Part shown: positions 19,782-32,815 of the stretch, piece by piece | How the letters are laid out: every line of letters starts with the position of its first letter | How positions within the stretch are numbered: position 1 is the stretch's first letter | NCBI RefSeq assembly: GCF_902713425.1 | Contig: NC_081211.1 | Location: forward strand, 12,060,264-12,124,263 | Length of the DNA stretch: 64,000 nucleotides | DNA from: Acipenser ruthenus | Lineage: Eukaryota; Chordata; Actinopteri; Acipenseriformes; Acipenseridae | Reading direction: 5' to 3' | Translations under genes and position numbers: made by a program | The notes under the pieces: generated by a model | What the model was told of the DNA's origin: nothing | The model's database searches: none | The model's input: only the letters and a program-made list of their open reading frames with translations

Positions 19782-20300
19782 TAGGCAGAACTGTGTCGGT
19801 GCTCCTACATTATTGTCTACATGCATCTCAAATAATTACAATGTCATTTATCAGACCCTTCGGCGTTGTCTTTAAAAATTAAACTTCCCAGACCGAACGC
19901 AGGCTAACATTAAATCAATGAATCTTAAATATTTTCTATAGCGCCCCATATGCGATTCACAAAATCTACTTAAAAACAAGACAATATCTCATTGTAAGCC
20001 TGGTCGAACAAAAGAAGTCTTCAGTGTAATTTTCAACAAAGAGTGCTTTCCACGATTTACGATGCTTTAGAGAGACGGAATATTGGAATTGGCAGCCGAG
20101 ACTGGGGAATAAAACTGCCCGTGATCAAAGTGGGCAGAAAAGATGCATATTTTCCATAAGGTATTTTTGAGGAAAGAAAAAGGTTCTCTCTGATTTGCAA
20201 CGTTTCTATGGTTCGGCCCGGCCACTGCCGTGTGTCTGGTTAAAACGATGAGTTCAGTTTTTTTTTCTTCTGCTTGGTAATTCAGTCTTGAGGCAACTGT

Positions 20301-20372
20301 AGCAGAGTGGCGCAGCGGAAGCGTGCTGGGCCCATAACCCAGAGGTCGATGGATCGAAACCATCCTCTGCTA
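20301..20372 (+). tRNA. Initiator tRNA-Met(CAT), unit 5
   Basis: Standard sequence with C11, identical as far as I can recall to the vertebrate initiator gene. Confidence 0.98.
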
Positions 20373-21409
20373 GCTTGTTTTTCTTCTGTTAGCAAAGTAG
20401 TTTTTCTAAAATATAAACTGAACTGATTTGCAAATTCAAAAAATAAATTCATTAACAAAATAGAAAATATTTCGACTAGATGTATGTTTTCAATTTCTTC
20501 AAAAAGTAGTCTCAAGCTCGTTGATTCAGTCGCTTTAAAATCCACCTCTATGTCCCGCTGCAGCAGCGCTGTGTGCTGTGGCTCGAGCTTGTTTGACGAG
20601 ACAGGCAATGCAAAAATGATAAAACTTGCTTTTGTATCACACGACAAACTTAACGTATGCTTTAACGGCTTGGCTGTCTCAAGTTAGTTTGTATTGTTAA
20701 TGTAACACCTCGTTTTTGCCCAGTCGTCGTATCACATGAATTGAGCTTGCCAGTTGGGGGTGACGGTCTGCCAATACAAGTTAAGACTATATTTGCAAGG
20801 ATCATTTCTAGAGTGAAACATGTTTTGAAGGGATTGGTCTCGGTATCCCCCAGGAGGAGCGGGAGTGTTTTCTTCTCAGCAACGAGCTGACAATGAGTGT
20901 TGTTTTTGGGCACCTGCTCGCTGCTACTGATGACCACTCCAATCTTCAGTCGGTGGATTGTTGAAGGAAGGGGACACATTCTGAGTGCGTATCTCATACT
21001 GGTAGAAACGCGGAAAAAAGAAACCATCAAGCCTAAAATTGTTCAGTTGTTTAAATCAATAAGCACATTTCAAATGGATCATTGCTAATGTTAAAACAAT
21101 TTAAGAACACTTTAAGTAGGGCTTGACTAATATAAAAATATAGGCATGTTATTTGCACTACGCAGGACTAGATTGAGCTTAAAAAAAGGCATTACATCTG
21201 AAAATAACTTGTGTTTACCCCCACTTACAAGGAAAGCGTCAAACTTTGTATTCGTCCTCGTAACAGTGTTAGAAAATGTAAACAGCAGTTGGAGAATGCC
21301 GAAGTCGATCATCCTAGCATGTTAAACGAGGGCATTTCTCATGTAAGCCACATCCAGTAATAGATCGTTTGTACTGTTCTCAATGGTCCGCATCCCAGCC
21401 TGAGACCAC

Positions 21410-21957
21410 GATCCAATTGTAAAACTTTACAATGCATTAGTAAGACCTTACCTAGAATATTGTGATCAGTTCTGATCACCTCTCTACAAAAAGGATATTG
21501 CTGCTCTAGAAAGAGTGCAAAGAAGAGCAACCAGAAATATCCCAGGTTTAAAAGGCATGTTGTATGCAGACAGGCTAAATGAACTGAATCTATTCAGTCT
21601 TGAACAAAAAAGACTACGCGGCGATCTGATTCAGACATTCAACATCCTAAAAGGTAGAGACAATGTCGACCCAGGGGACTTCTTTTTTGACATGAAAAAA
21701 GAAACAAGGACCAGCGGTCACAAATGGAGATTACATAAAGGGGCATTCAAAACAGAAAATAGGAGGCACTTTTTTACACAGAGAATTGTGAGGGTCTGGA
21801 ACCAACTCCCCAGTAATGTTGAAGCTGACACCCTGGGATCCTTCAAGAAGCTGCTTGATGAGAGTCTGGGATCAATAAGCTACTAACTACCAAACGAGCA
21901 AGATGGGCTGAATGGCCTCCTCTCGTTTGGAAACTTTCTTATGTTCTTATGTTCCTA
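21410..21957 (+). mobile_element. CR1-like LINE 3' end, unit 5
   Basis: Majority allele with one private change (Lys to Asn in RLNELN). Confidence 0.85.
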
Positions 21958-22371
21958 TATCCTATTGTGCTTGTTAAGCCATAGCGTGAATCTTGAAAAC
22001 GTCTTGTTTGTTTAACAAAGCCAGCAGTCACTTTATTGATCACCCTGTGGATTAAACGCTATTGGAACACAGATGATTGTGTTGAAGATGTTAATAGACT
22101 TTCAATGTACGCGTTGTAGAGCTAAGCGTTTGTTGAGGCAGTTCAAGCGCTGCACATTCAGGCAGCCGGTTGCAGTCTTTACCTGTTTCCTAGATTTTTG
22201 CCATTTGGTCTTACTCTGGAAGGAGTAGAAAAAAAAGCTAAACCATTTGTTGAGAACCGCATTTGGGAGAAAACTTAAGTGTTTCAAAATGCATTTGTAA
22301 AGTGCATTTGTCTATTAGGTTGTTTATGGTGTGACAAAAAGAATGCTATCTCGAAAACGCAGTCCTGTCAA

Positions 22372-22444
22372 GCCGAAATAGCTCAGTTGGGAGAGCGTTA
22401 GACTGAAGATCGAAAGGTCCCTGGTTCGATCCCGGGTTTCGGCA
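22372..22444 (+). tRNA. tRNA-Phe(GAA), unit 5
   Basis: T41 to G in the anticodon stem (gatcgaaagg) leaves A29 facing G41. Otherwise standard. Confidence 0.9.
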
Positions 22445-22579
22445 AACACCAAGACATTTTGTTTTGTTTTGTATTATTTTGAACTAAAAACAGAGCACAT
22501 TTTTTTCTTCATTGTAATTGGAGGAAATAACAACGTATTAGTGCCATTTTCTAATGTGATTAAGAAATTCAAAAAGCAT

Positions 22580-22611
22580 CGTCCCTGGGTGGGCTTGAAC
22601 CACCAACCTTC

Positions 22612-22647
<36 letters not shown>

Positions 22648-22653
22648 AGAGAC
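22580..22653 (-). tRNA. tRNA-Asn(GTT), unit 5
   Basis: Majority sequence with full stems. It is flanked on both sides by units carrying the damaged allele. Confidence 0.97.
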
Positions 22654-23590
22654 CAACCTGCTCGACCTCTAAAGCATACGGGAGTGATTAGCAAGGCGAG
22701 ATGCTGCAGAACCTGATCGAAGGAGCAGAAAGCCGAACCTGAAACCACATCTAAGAAGAAAGCAACACGGGGCAGGAAAGTCTATGTAATCCATTATGGC
22801 AGCACAACATACGTCATTTTGTTAGATAACACACTGGGGGTCCAACACAGCAGTGTGTGTAAATAGCTACAATGGAAACCAAATACTTACGGTTCAAATG
22901 GGAATCTTCATCAGATTTTAAGAACACATTTGACATACTTTACACTGCAAAGGAGGAAGGCAGGCAATGCAAATGAGGCGTGATCCATTGCTAAAAAAAT
23001 ACATTAAATCTCCCTTTGTGCTTCTCGGAAGACATACGACGGAGGGCGCACTGCACTTTTTCAGTTTGGGGAATGTTACAAATTAGCAGACTGTGCTTTA
23101 AAATACATATAGGGCGGGCTTCTCTGTTACAAAGAATTATCACACTTTGTATTTCTCTCCATGATGCATTGGGACAAAATACGTAGATTCATTAAAACTA
23201 TTTGGAGAATGCGGGCATCGATCCCGCTACTTCTCGCTCCTTGTCTTGTGGCAGCGATTCTCATAGGCTACAATCGCTGCTTGATAAGAGCGATTCAGAT
23301 TGTTCAATATTTTTTTTTTTTTATTGGCAATGTAGTTGCCATTTGCAAATTCAAAAATAAATTGAACAATCAAAAATGATAATACTTGCTTTTGTATCAC
23401 ACGACAATCTTAAGGTATGCTTTAACGGCTAGGCTGTCTCAAGTTAGTTTGTATTGTTAATACCATACCTCTGTTTGATCGCTATACAATCAATATGTTG
23501 TGTAGGCTAAATTGTATAAATAAACGCCCGGAAACATTCAAATCCAAACACGTTAAAAGATGAAATAGTGTGGAATAGAAACAAAGAATT

Positions 23591-23662
23591 TGACCTCGAC
23601 GTGATTTGAACACGTAACCTTCTGATCTGGAGTCAGAGGCGCTACCGTTGCGCCACGAAGTC
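23591..23662 (-). tRNA. tRNA-Trp(CCA), unit 6
   Basis: Identical to the unit 1 gene. Confidence 0.96.
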
Positions 23663-24282
23663 CTGGCAATTTTTGTACTTGTTATGGAATGCTAGAGTGC
23701 ACAGCAAGCATGCCAAACGCATGGTAATGCCGACGCTCATACTAGGAAAACATTCATTATCACTAGCGTCATGGGAAACAGCCGTCAATAGGTGTTCGTA
23801 GCCAGCAGGGCTATGAAGCTGTCGGAAGTGTGTTTGATTCTCAGCTTTAAAAGTAAAGAAAACATAAAACAGTGCGATTTGCATTTATAATGTTCATTAA
23901 TTGAAACGTAGGCATAAACACAGTTGTACTGGCTGGGAATCGTTTCGGTTCAAATTCTTGGAAAGCAGCTATGCTGAGCAATATATCACCAACGGGGGAA
24001 AGCTGGCAGTACTGAGTGACACAGAAGAAGGATTCTCTCAGCGCGTCTCCTCTGAATGCGCACTGGCACAAAGAGGCTTTGCTCATCTAATGACGTGGCG
24101 GAATGCAATAATGTATTGGGTTAATTTATCAACAAAAGAAACATAAACAAAAGTGTATGTAATTATTTGTGAATAAACTGTCTTACTTATACGATGGGAC
24201 CAGGAACTTACATCCACAATTTAATGATCGGCCAAACACAAAGAGACTTTGTCTTGACCAGTAATTTAAAAACATGCGGCAA

Positions 24283-24355
24283 TGGTTCTACTGGGGATAG
24301 CACCCAGGGCCTTCTGCGTGTAAAGCAGACGTGATAATCACTACACTATGGAACC
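24283..24355 (-). pseudogene. tRNA-Val(TAC) relic, unit 6
   Basis: Consensus relic. Confidence 0.85.
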
Positions 24356-24874
24356 TAGGCAGAACTGTGTCGGTGCTCCTACATTATTGTCTACATGCAT
24401 CTCAAATAATTACAATGTCATTTATCAGACCCTTCGGCGTTGTCTTTAAAAATTAAACTTCCCAGACCGAACGCAGGCTAACATTAAATCAATGAATCTT
24501 AAATATTTTCTATAGCGCCCCATATGCGATTCACAAAATCTACTTAAAAACAAGACAATATCTCATTGTAAGCCTGGTCGAACAAAAGAAGTCTTCAGTG
24601 TAATTTTCAACAAAGAGTGCTTTCCACGATTTACGATGCTTTAGAGAGACGGAATATTGGAATTGGCAGCCGAGACTGGGGAATAAAACTGCCCGTGATC
24701 AAAGTGGGCAGAAAAGCTGCATATTTTCCATAAGGTATTTTTGAGGAAAGAAAACGGTTCTCTCTGATTTGCAACGTTTCTATGGTTCGGCCCGGCCACT
24801 GCCGTGTGTCTGGTTAAAACGATGAGTTCAGTTTTTTTTTCTTCTGCTTGGTAATTCAGTCTTGAGGCAACTGT

Positions 24875-24946
24875 AGCAGAGTGGTGCAGCGGAAGCGTGC
24901 TGGGCCCATAACCCAGAGGTCGATGGATCGAAACCATCCTCTGCTA
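24875..24946 (+). tRNA. Initiator tRNA-Met(CAT), unit 6
   Basis: T11 allele, otherwise standard. Confidence 0.97.
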
Positions 24947-25983
24947 GCTAGTTTTTCTTCTGTTAGCAAAGTAGTTTTTCTAAAATATAAACTGAACTGA
25001 TTTGCAAATTCAAAAAATAAATTCATTAACAAAATAGAAAATATTTCGACTAGATGTATGTTTTCAATTTCTTCAAAAAGTAGTCTCAAGCTCGTTGATT
25101 CAGTCGCTTTAAAATCCACCTCTATGTCCCGCTGCAGCAGCGCTGTGTGCTGTGGCTCGAGCTTGTTTGACGAGACAGGCAATGCAAAAATGATAAAACT
25201 TGCTTTTGTATCACACGACAAACTTAACGTATGCTTTAACGGCTTGGCTGTCTCAAGTTAGTTTGTATTGTTAATGTAACACCTCGTTTTTGCCCAGTCG
25301 TTGTATCACATGAATTGAGCTTGCCAGTTGGGGGTGACGGTCTGCCAATACAAGTTAAGACTATATTTGCAAGGATCATTTCTAGAGTGAAACATGTTTT
25401 GAAGGGATTGGTCTCGGTATCCCCCAGGAGGAGCGGGAGTGTTTTCTTCTCAGCAACGAGCTGACAATGAGTGTTGTTTTTGGGCACCTGCTCGCTGCTA
25501 CTGATGACCACTCCAATCTTCAGTCGGTGGATTGTTGAAGGAAGGGGACACATTCTGAGTGCGTATCTCATACTGGTAGAAACGCGGAAAAAAGAAACCA
25601 TCAAGCCTAAAATTGTTCAGTTGTTTAAATCAATAAACACATTTCAAATGGATCATTGCTAATGTTAAAACAATTTAAGAACACTTTAAGTAGGGCTTGA
25701 CTAATATAAAAATATAGGCATGTTATTTGCACTACGCAGGACTAGATTGAGCTTAAAAAAAGGCATTACATCTGAAAATAACTTGTGTTTACCCCCACTT
25801 ACAAGGAAAGCGTCAAACTTTGTATTCGTCCTCGTAACAGTGTTAGAAAATGTAAACAGCAGTTGGAGAATGCCGAAGTCGATCATCCTAGCATGTTAAA
25901 CGAGGGCATTTCTCATGTAAGCCACATCCAGTAATAGATCGTTTGTACTGTTCTCAATGGTCCGCATCCCAGCCTGAGACCAC

Positions 25984-26531
25984 GATCCAATTGTAAAACT
26001 TTACAATGCATTAGTAAGACCTTACCTAGAATATTGTGATCAGTTCTGATCACCTCTCTACAAAAAGGATATTGCTGCTCTAGAAAGAGTGCAAAGAAGA
26101 GCAACCAGAAATATCCCAGGTTTAAAAGGCATGTTGTATGCAGACAGGCTAAAAGAACTGAATCTATTCAGTCTTGAACAAAAAAGACTACGCGGCGATC
26201 TGATTCAGACATTCAACATCCTAAAAGGTAGAGACAATGTCGACCCAGGGGACTTCATTTTTGACATGAAAAAAGAAACAAGGACCAGCAGTCACAAATG
26301 GAGATTACATAAAGGGGCATTCAAAACAGAAAATAGGAGGCACTTTTTTACACAGAGAATTGTGAGGGTCTGGAACCAACTCCCCAGTAATGTTGAAGCT
26401 GACACCCTGGGATCCTTCAAGAAGCTGCTTGATGAGAGTCTGGGATCAATAAGCTACTAACTACCAAACGAGCAAGATGGGCTGAATGGCCTCCTCTCGT
26501 TTGGAAACTTTCTTATGTTCTTATGTTCCTA
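25984..26531 (+). mobile_element. CR1-like LINE 3' end, unit 6
   Basis: The 2/4/6 allele. Confidence 0.85.
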
Positions 26532-26945
26532 TATCCTATTGTGCTTGTTAAGCCATAGCGTGAATCTTGAAAACGTCTTGTTTGTTTAACAAAGCCAGCA
26601 GTCACTTTATTGATCACCCTGTGGATTAAACGCTATTGGAACACAGATGATTGTGTTGAAGATGTTAATAGACTTTCAATGTACGCGTTGTAGAGCTAAG
26701 CGTTTGTTGAGGCAGTTCAAGCGCTGCACATTCAGGCAGCCGGTTGCAGTCTTTACCTGTTTCCTAGATGTTTGCCATTTGGTCTTACTCTGGAAGGAGT
26801 AGAAAAAAAAGCTAAACCATTTGTTGAGAACCGCATTTGGGAGAAAACTTAAGTGTTTCAAAATGCATTTGTAAAGTGCATTTGTCTATTAGGTTGTTTA
26901 TGGTGTGACAAAAAGAATGCTATCTCGAAAAAGCAGTCCTGTCAA

Positions 26946-27018
26946 GCCGAAATAGCTCAGTTGGGAGAGCGTTAGACTGAAGATCTAAAGGTCCCTGGTT
27001 CGATCCCGGGTTTCGGCA
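26946..27018 (+). tRNA. tRNA-Phe(GAA), unit 6
   Basis: Standard array Phe sequence. Confidence 0.98.
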
Positions 27019-27153
27019 AACACCAAGACATTTTGTTTTGTTTTGTATTATTTTGAACTAAAAACAGAGCACATTTTTTTCTTCATTGTAATTGGAGGAA
27101 ATAACAACGTATTAGTGCCATTTTCTAATGTGATTAAGAAATTCAAAAAGCAT

Positions 27154-27227
27154 CGTCACTGGGTGGGCTTGAACCACCAACCTACCGGTTAACAGCTGAA
27201 CGCGCTAACCGATTGCGCCACAGAGAC
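27154..27227 (-). tRNA. tRNA-Asn(GTT), damaged allele, unit 6
   Basis: Same three stem mismatches as unit 2. Confidence 0.85.
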
Positions 27228-28169
27228 CAACCTGCTCGACCTCTAAAGCATACGGGAGTGATTAGCAAGGCGAGATGCTGCAGAACCTGATCGAGGGAGC
27301 AGAACTCAGCCGAACCTGAAACCACATCTAAGAAGAAAGCAACACGGGGCAGGAAAGTCTATGTAATCCATTATGGCAGCACAACATACGTCATTTTGTT
27401 AGATAACACACTGGGGGTCCAACACAGCAGTGTCTGTAAATAGCTACAAATGAAACCAAATACTTACGGTTCAAATGGGAATCTTCATCAGATTTTAAGA
27501 ACACATTTGACATACTTTACACTGCAAAGGAGGAAGGCAGGCAATGCAAATGAGGCGTGATCCATTGCTAAAAAAATACATTAAATCTCCCTTTGTGCTT
27601 CTCGGAAGACATACGACGGAGGGCGCACTGCACTTTTTCAGTTTGGGGAATGTTACAAATTAGCAGACTGTGCTTTAAAATACATATAGGGCGGGCTTCT
27701 CTGTTACAAAGAATTATCACACTTTGTATTTCTCTCCATGATGCATTGGGACAAAATACGTAGATTCATTAAAACTATTTGGAGAATGCGGGCATCGATC
27801 CCGCTACTTCTCGCTCCTTGTATTGTGGCAGCGATTCTCATAGGCTACAATCGCTGCTTGATAAGAGCGATTCAGATTGTTCAATATTTTTTTTTTTTTT
27901 TATTGGCAATGTAGTTGCCATTTGCAAATTCAAAAATAAATTGAACAATCAAAAATGATAATACTTGCTTTTGTATCACACGACAATCTTAAGGTATGCT
28001 TTAACGGCTAGGCTGTCTCAAGTTAGTTTGTATTGTTAATACCATACCTCTGTTTGATCGCTATACAATCAATATGTTGTGTAGGCTAAATTGTATAAAT
28101 AAACGCCCGGAAACATTCAAATCCAAACACGTTAAAAGATGAAATAGTGTGGAATAGAAACAAAGAATT

Positions 28170-28241
28170 TGACCTCGACGTGATTTGAACACGTAACCTT
28201 CTGATCTGGAGTCAGAGGCGCTACCGTTGCGCCACGAAGTC
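28170..28241 (-). tRNA. tRNA-Trp(CCA), unit 7
   Basis: Identical to the unit 1 gene. Confidence 0.96.
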
Positions 28242-28861
28242 CTGGCAATTTTTGTACTTGTTATGGAATGCTAGAGTGCACAGCAAGCATGCCAAACGCA
28301 TGGTAATGCCGACGCTCATACTAGGAAAACATTCATTATCACTAGCGTCATGGGAAACAGCCGTCAATAGGTGTTCGTAGCCAGCAGGGCTATGAAGCTG
28401 TCGGAAGTGTGTTTGATTCTCAGCTTTAAAAGTAAAGAAAACATAAAACAGTGCGATTTGCATTTATAATGTTCATTAATTGAAACGTAGGCATAAACAC
28501 AGTTGTACTGGCTGGGAATCGTTTCGGTTCAAATTCTTGGAAAGCAGCTATGCTGAGCAATATATCACCAACGGGGGAAAGCTGGCAGTACTGAGTGACA
28601 CAGAAGAAGGATTCTCTCAGCGCGTCTCCTCTGAATGCGCACTGGCACAAAGAGGCTTTGCTCATCTAATGACGTGGCGGAATGCAATAATGTATTGGGT
28701 TAATTTATCAACAAAAGAAACATAAACAAAAGTGTATGTAATTATTTGTGAATAAACTGTCTTACTTATACGATGGGACCAGGAACTTACATCCACAATT
28801 TAATGATCGGCCAACCACAAAGAGACTTTGTCTTGACCAGTAATTTAAAAACATGCGGTAA

Positions 28862-28934
28862 TGGTTCTACTGGGGATAGCACCCAGGGCCTTCTGCGTGT
28901 AAAGCAGACGTGATAATCACTACACTATGGAACC
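28862..28934 (-). pseudogene. tRNA-Val(TAC) relic, unit 7
   Basis: Consensus relic. Confidence 0.85.
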
Positions 28935-29453
28935 TAGGCAGAACTGTGTCGGTGCTCCTACATTATTGTCTACATGCATCTCAAATAATTACAATGTCAT
29001 TTATCAGACCCTTCGGCGTTGTCTTTAAAAATTAAACTTCCCAGACCGAACGCAGGCTAACATTAAATCAATGAATCTTAAATATTTTCTATAGCGCCCC
29101 ATATGCGATTCACAAAATCTACTTAAAAACAAGACAATATCTCATTGTAAGCCTGGTCGAACAAAATAATTCTTCAGTGTAATTTTAAACAAAGAGTGCT
29201 TTCCACGATTTACGATGCTTTAGAGAGACGGAATATTGGAATTGGCAGCCGAGACTGGGGAATAAAACTGCCCGTGATCAAAGTGGGCAGAAAAGCTGCA
29301 TATTTTCCATAAGGTATTTTTGAGGAAAGAAAAAGGTTCTCTCTGATTTGCAACGTTTCTATGGTTCGGCCCGGCCACTGCCGTGTGTCTGGTTAAAACG
29401 ATGAGTTCAGTATTTTTTTCTTCTGCTTGGTAATTCAGTCTTGAGACAACTGT

Positions 29454-29525
29454 AGCAGAGTGGCGCAGCGGAAGCGTGCTGGGCCCATAACCCAGAGGTC
29501 GATGGATCGAAACCATCCTCTGCTA
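29454..29525 (+). tRNA. Initiator tRNA-Met(CAT), unit 7
   Basis: Standard sequence with C11. The 5' flank differs by one base (gagacaactgt). Confidence 0.98.
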
Positions 29526-30562
29526 GCTTGTTTTTCTTCTGTTAGCAAAGTAGTTTTTCTAAAATATAAACTGAACTTATTTGCAAATTCAAAAAATAAA
29601 TTCATTAACAAAATAGAAAATATTTCGACTAGATGTATGTTTTCAATTTCTTCAAAAAGTAGTCTCAACCTCGTTGATTCAGTCGCTTTAAAATCCACCT
29701 CTATGTCCCGCTGCAGCAGCGCTGTGTGCTGTGGCTCGAGCTTGTTTGACGAGACAGGCAATGCAAAAATGATAAAACTTGCTTTTGTATCACACGACAA
29801 ACTTAACGTATGCTTTAACGGCTTGGCTGTCTCAAGTTAGTTTGTATTGTTAATGTAACACCTCGTTTTTGCCCAGTCGTTGTATCACATGAATTGAGCT
29901 TGCCAGTTGGGGGTGACGGTCTGCCAATACAAGTTAAGACTATATTTGCAAAGATCATTTCTAGAGTGAAACATGTTTTGAAGGGATTGGTCTCGGTATC
30001 CCCCAGGAGGAGCGGGAGTGTTTTCTTCTCAGCAACAAGCTGACAATGAGTGTTGTTTTTGGGCACCTGCTCGCTGCTACTGATGACCACTCCAATCTTC
30101 AGTCGGTGGATTGTTGAAGGAAGGGGACACATTCTGAGTGCGTATCTCATACTGGTAGAAACGCGGAAAAAAGAAACCATCAAGCCTAAAATTGTTCAGT
30201 TGTTTAAATCAATAAGCACATTTCAAATGGGTCATTGCTAATGTTAAAACAATTTAAGAACACTTTAAGTAGGGCTTGACTAATATAAAAATATAGGCAT
30301 GTTATTTGCACTACGCAGGACTAGATTGAGCTTAAAAAAAGGCATTACATCTGAAAATAACTTGTGTTTACCCCCACTTACAAGGAAAGCGTCAAACTTT
30401 GTATTCGTCCTCGTAACAGTGTTAGAAAATGTAAACAGCAGTTGGAGAATGCCGAAGTCGATCATCCTAGCATGTTAAACGAGGGCATTTCTCATGTAAG
30501 CCACATCCAGTAATAGATCGTTTGTACTGTTCTCAATGGTCCGCATCCCAGCCTGAGACCAC

Positions 30563-31109
30563 GATCCAATTGTAAAACTTTACAATGCATTAGTAAGACC
30601 TTACCTAGAATATTGTGATCAGTTCTGATCACCTCTCTACAAAAAGGATATTGCTGCTCTAGAAAGAGTGCAAAGAAGAGCAACCAGAAATATCCCAGGT
30701 TTAAAAGGCATGTTGTATGCAGACAGGCTAAAAGAACTGAATCTATTCAGTCTTGAACAAAAAAGACTACGCGGCGATCTGATTCAGACATTCAACATCC
30801 TAAAAGGTAGAGACAATGTCGACCCAGGGGACTTCTTTTTTGACATGAAAAAAGAAACAAGGACCAGCGGTCACAAATGGAGATTACATAAGGGGCATTC
30901 AAAACAGAAAATAGGAGGCACTTTTTTACACAGAGAATTGTGAGGGTCTGGAACCAACTCCCCAGTAATGTTGAAGCTGACACCCTGGGATCCTTCAAGA
31001 AGCTGCTTGATGAGAGTCTGGGATCAATAAGCTACTAACTACCAAACGAGCAAGATGGGCTGAATGGCCTCCTCTCGTTTGGAAACTTTCTTATGTTCTT
31101 ATGTTCCTA
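30563..31109 (+). mobile_element. CR1-like LINE 3' end, unit 7
   Basis: One A is missing in cataaggggc near 30890, so the frame shifts after about residue 75 of the conserved stretch. The DNA is otherwise as in its neighbours. Confidence 0.85.
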
Positions 31110-31522
31110 TATCCTATTGTGCTTGTTAAGCCATAGCGTGAATCTTGAAAACGTCTTGTTTGTTTAACAAAGCCAGCAGTCACTTTATTGATCACCCTGT
31201 GGATTAAACGCTATTGGAACACAGATGATTGTGTTGAAGATGTTAATAGACTTTCAATGTACGCGTTGTAGAGCTAAGCGTTTGTTGAGGCAGTTCAAGC
31301 GCTGCACATTCAGGCAGCCGGTTGCAGTCTTTACCTGTTTCCTAGATGTTTGCCATTTGGTCTTACTCTGGAAGGAGTAGAAAAAAAGCTAAACCATTTG
31401 TTGAGAACCGCATTTGGGAGAAAACTTAAGTGTTTCAAAATGCATTTGTAAAGTGCATTTGTCTATTAGGTTGTTTATGGTGTGACAAAAAGAATGCTAT
31501 CTCGAAAATGCAGTCCTGTCAA

Positions 31523-31595
31523 GCCGAAATAGCTCAGTTGGGAGAGTGTTAGACTGAAAATCTAAAGGTCCCTGGTTCGATCCCGGGTTTCGGCA
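31523..31595 (+). tRNA. tRNA-Phe(GAA) with A37, unit 7
   Basis: The anticodon loop is CTGAAAA, so position 37 is A instead of G. G37 of cytosolic tRNA-Phe is normally the precursor of wybutosine, which this copy could not form. C25 is also T (G10-T25 wobble). All stems still close and both promoter boxes are good, so it may be expressed. Confidence 0.9.
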
Positions 31596-31730
31596 AACAC
31601 CAAGACATTTTGTTTTGTTTTGTATTATTTTGAACTAAAAACAGAGCACATTTTTTTCTTCATTGTAATTGGAGGAAATAACAACGTATTAGTGCCATTT
31701 TCTAATGTGATTAAGAAATTCAAAAAGCAT

Positions 31731-31762
31731 CGTCCCTGGGTGGGCTTGAACCACCAACCTTC

Positions 31763-31798
<36 letters not shown>

Positions 31799-31804
31799 AG
31801 AGAC
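31731..31804 (-). tRNA. tRNA-Asn(GTT), unit 7
   Basis: Majority sequence, full stems. Confidence 0.97.
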
Positions 31805-32743
31805 CAACCTGCTTGACTTCTAAAGCATACGGGAGTGATTAGCAAGGCGAGATGCTGCAGAACCTGATCGAGGGAGCAGAACTCAGCCGAACCTGAAACC
31901 ACATCTAAGAAGAAAGCAACACGGGGCAGGAAAGTCTAAGTAATCCATTATGGCAGCACAACATACGTCATTTTGTTAGATAACACACTGGGGGTCCAAC
32001 ACAGCAGTGTGTGTAAATAGCTACAATGGAAACCAAATACTTACGGTTCAAATGGGAATCTTCATCAGATTTTAAGAACACATTTGACATACTTTACACT
32101 GCAAAGGAGGAAGGCAGGCAATGCAAATGAGGCGTGATCCATTGCTAAAAAAATACATTAAATCTCCCTTTGTGCTTCTCGGAAGACATACGACGGAGGG
32201 CGCACTGCACTTTTTCAGTTTGGGGAATGTTACAAATTAGCAGACTGTGCTTTAAAATACATATAGGGCGGGCTTCTCTGTTACAAAGAATTATCACACT
32301 TTGTATTTCTCTCCATGATGCATTGGGACAAAATACGTAGATTCATTAAAACTATTTGGAGAATGCGGGCATCGATCCCGCTACTTCTCGCTCCTTGTAT
32401 TGTGGCAGCGATTCTCATAGGCTACAATCGCTGCTTGATAAGAGCGATTCAGATTGTTCAATATTTTTTTTTTTTTATTGGTATGTAGTTGCCATTTGCA
32501 AATTCAAAAATAAATTGAACAATCAAAAATGATAATACTTGCTTTTGTATCACACGACAATCTTAAGGTATGCTTTAACGGCTAGGCTGTCTCAAGTTAG
32601 TTTGTATTGTTAATACCATACCTCTGTTTGATCGCTATACAATCAATATGTTGTGTAGGCGAAATTGTATAAATAAACGCCCGGAAACATTCAAATCCAA
32701 ACACGTTAAAAGATGAAATAGTGTGGAATAGAAACAAAGAATT

Positions 32744-32815
32744 TGACCTCGACGTAATTTGAACACGTAACCTTCTGATCTGGAGTCAGAGGCGATACCG
32801 TTGCGCCACAAAGTC
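32744..32815 (-). tRNA. tRNA-Trp(CCA), variant, unit 8
   Basis: Three changes: C6 to T (T-G pair in the acceptor), G22 to T in the D-stem (mismatch), and a C-to-T change in the 3' strand of the T-stem giving a G-T pair. The anticodon CCA and T-loop are intact. It may be partly functional. Confidence 0.8.

Larger units (their letters stand above)
18318..22893. repeat. Array unit 5
   Basis: Here the poly-T of the hairpin loop is replaced by an alternating TA run (atatatatatat at about 18731). It carries a damaged Trp that shares its T-arm change with unit 2, a Phe stem change, and a 3 bp loss near 22730. Asn is the majority allele, although the units on both sides have the damaged allele. Confidence 0.97.
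22894..27470. repeat. Array unit 6
   Basis: Member of the 2/3/4/6 group by its Asn allele, LINE allele, iMet D-stem allele and right-end variant, yet separated from unit 4 by the majority-type unit 5. Confidence 0.97.
27471..32047. repeat. Array unit 7
   Basis: Private changes include a G37-to-A change in tRNA-Phe, a one-base loss in the LINE frame near 30892, and gagacaac instead of gaggcaac just upstream of iMet. Confidence 0.97.
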
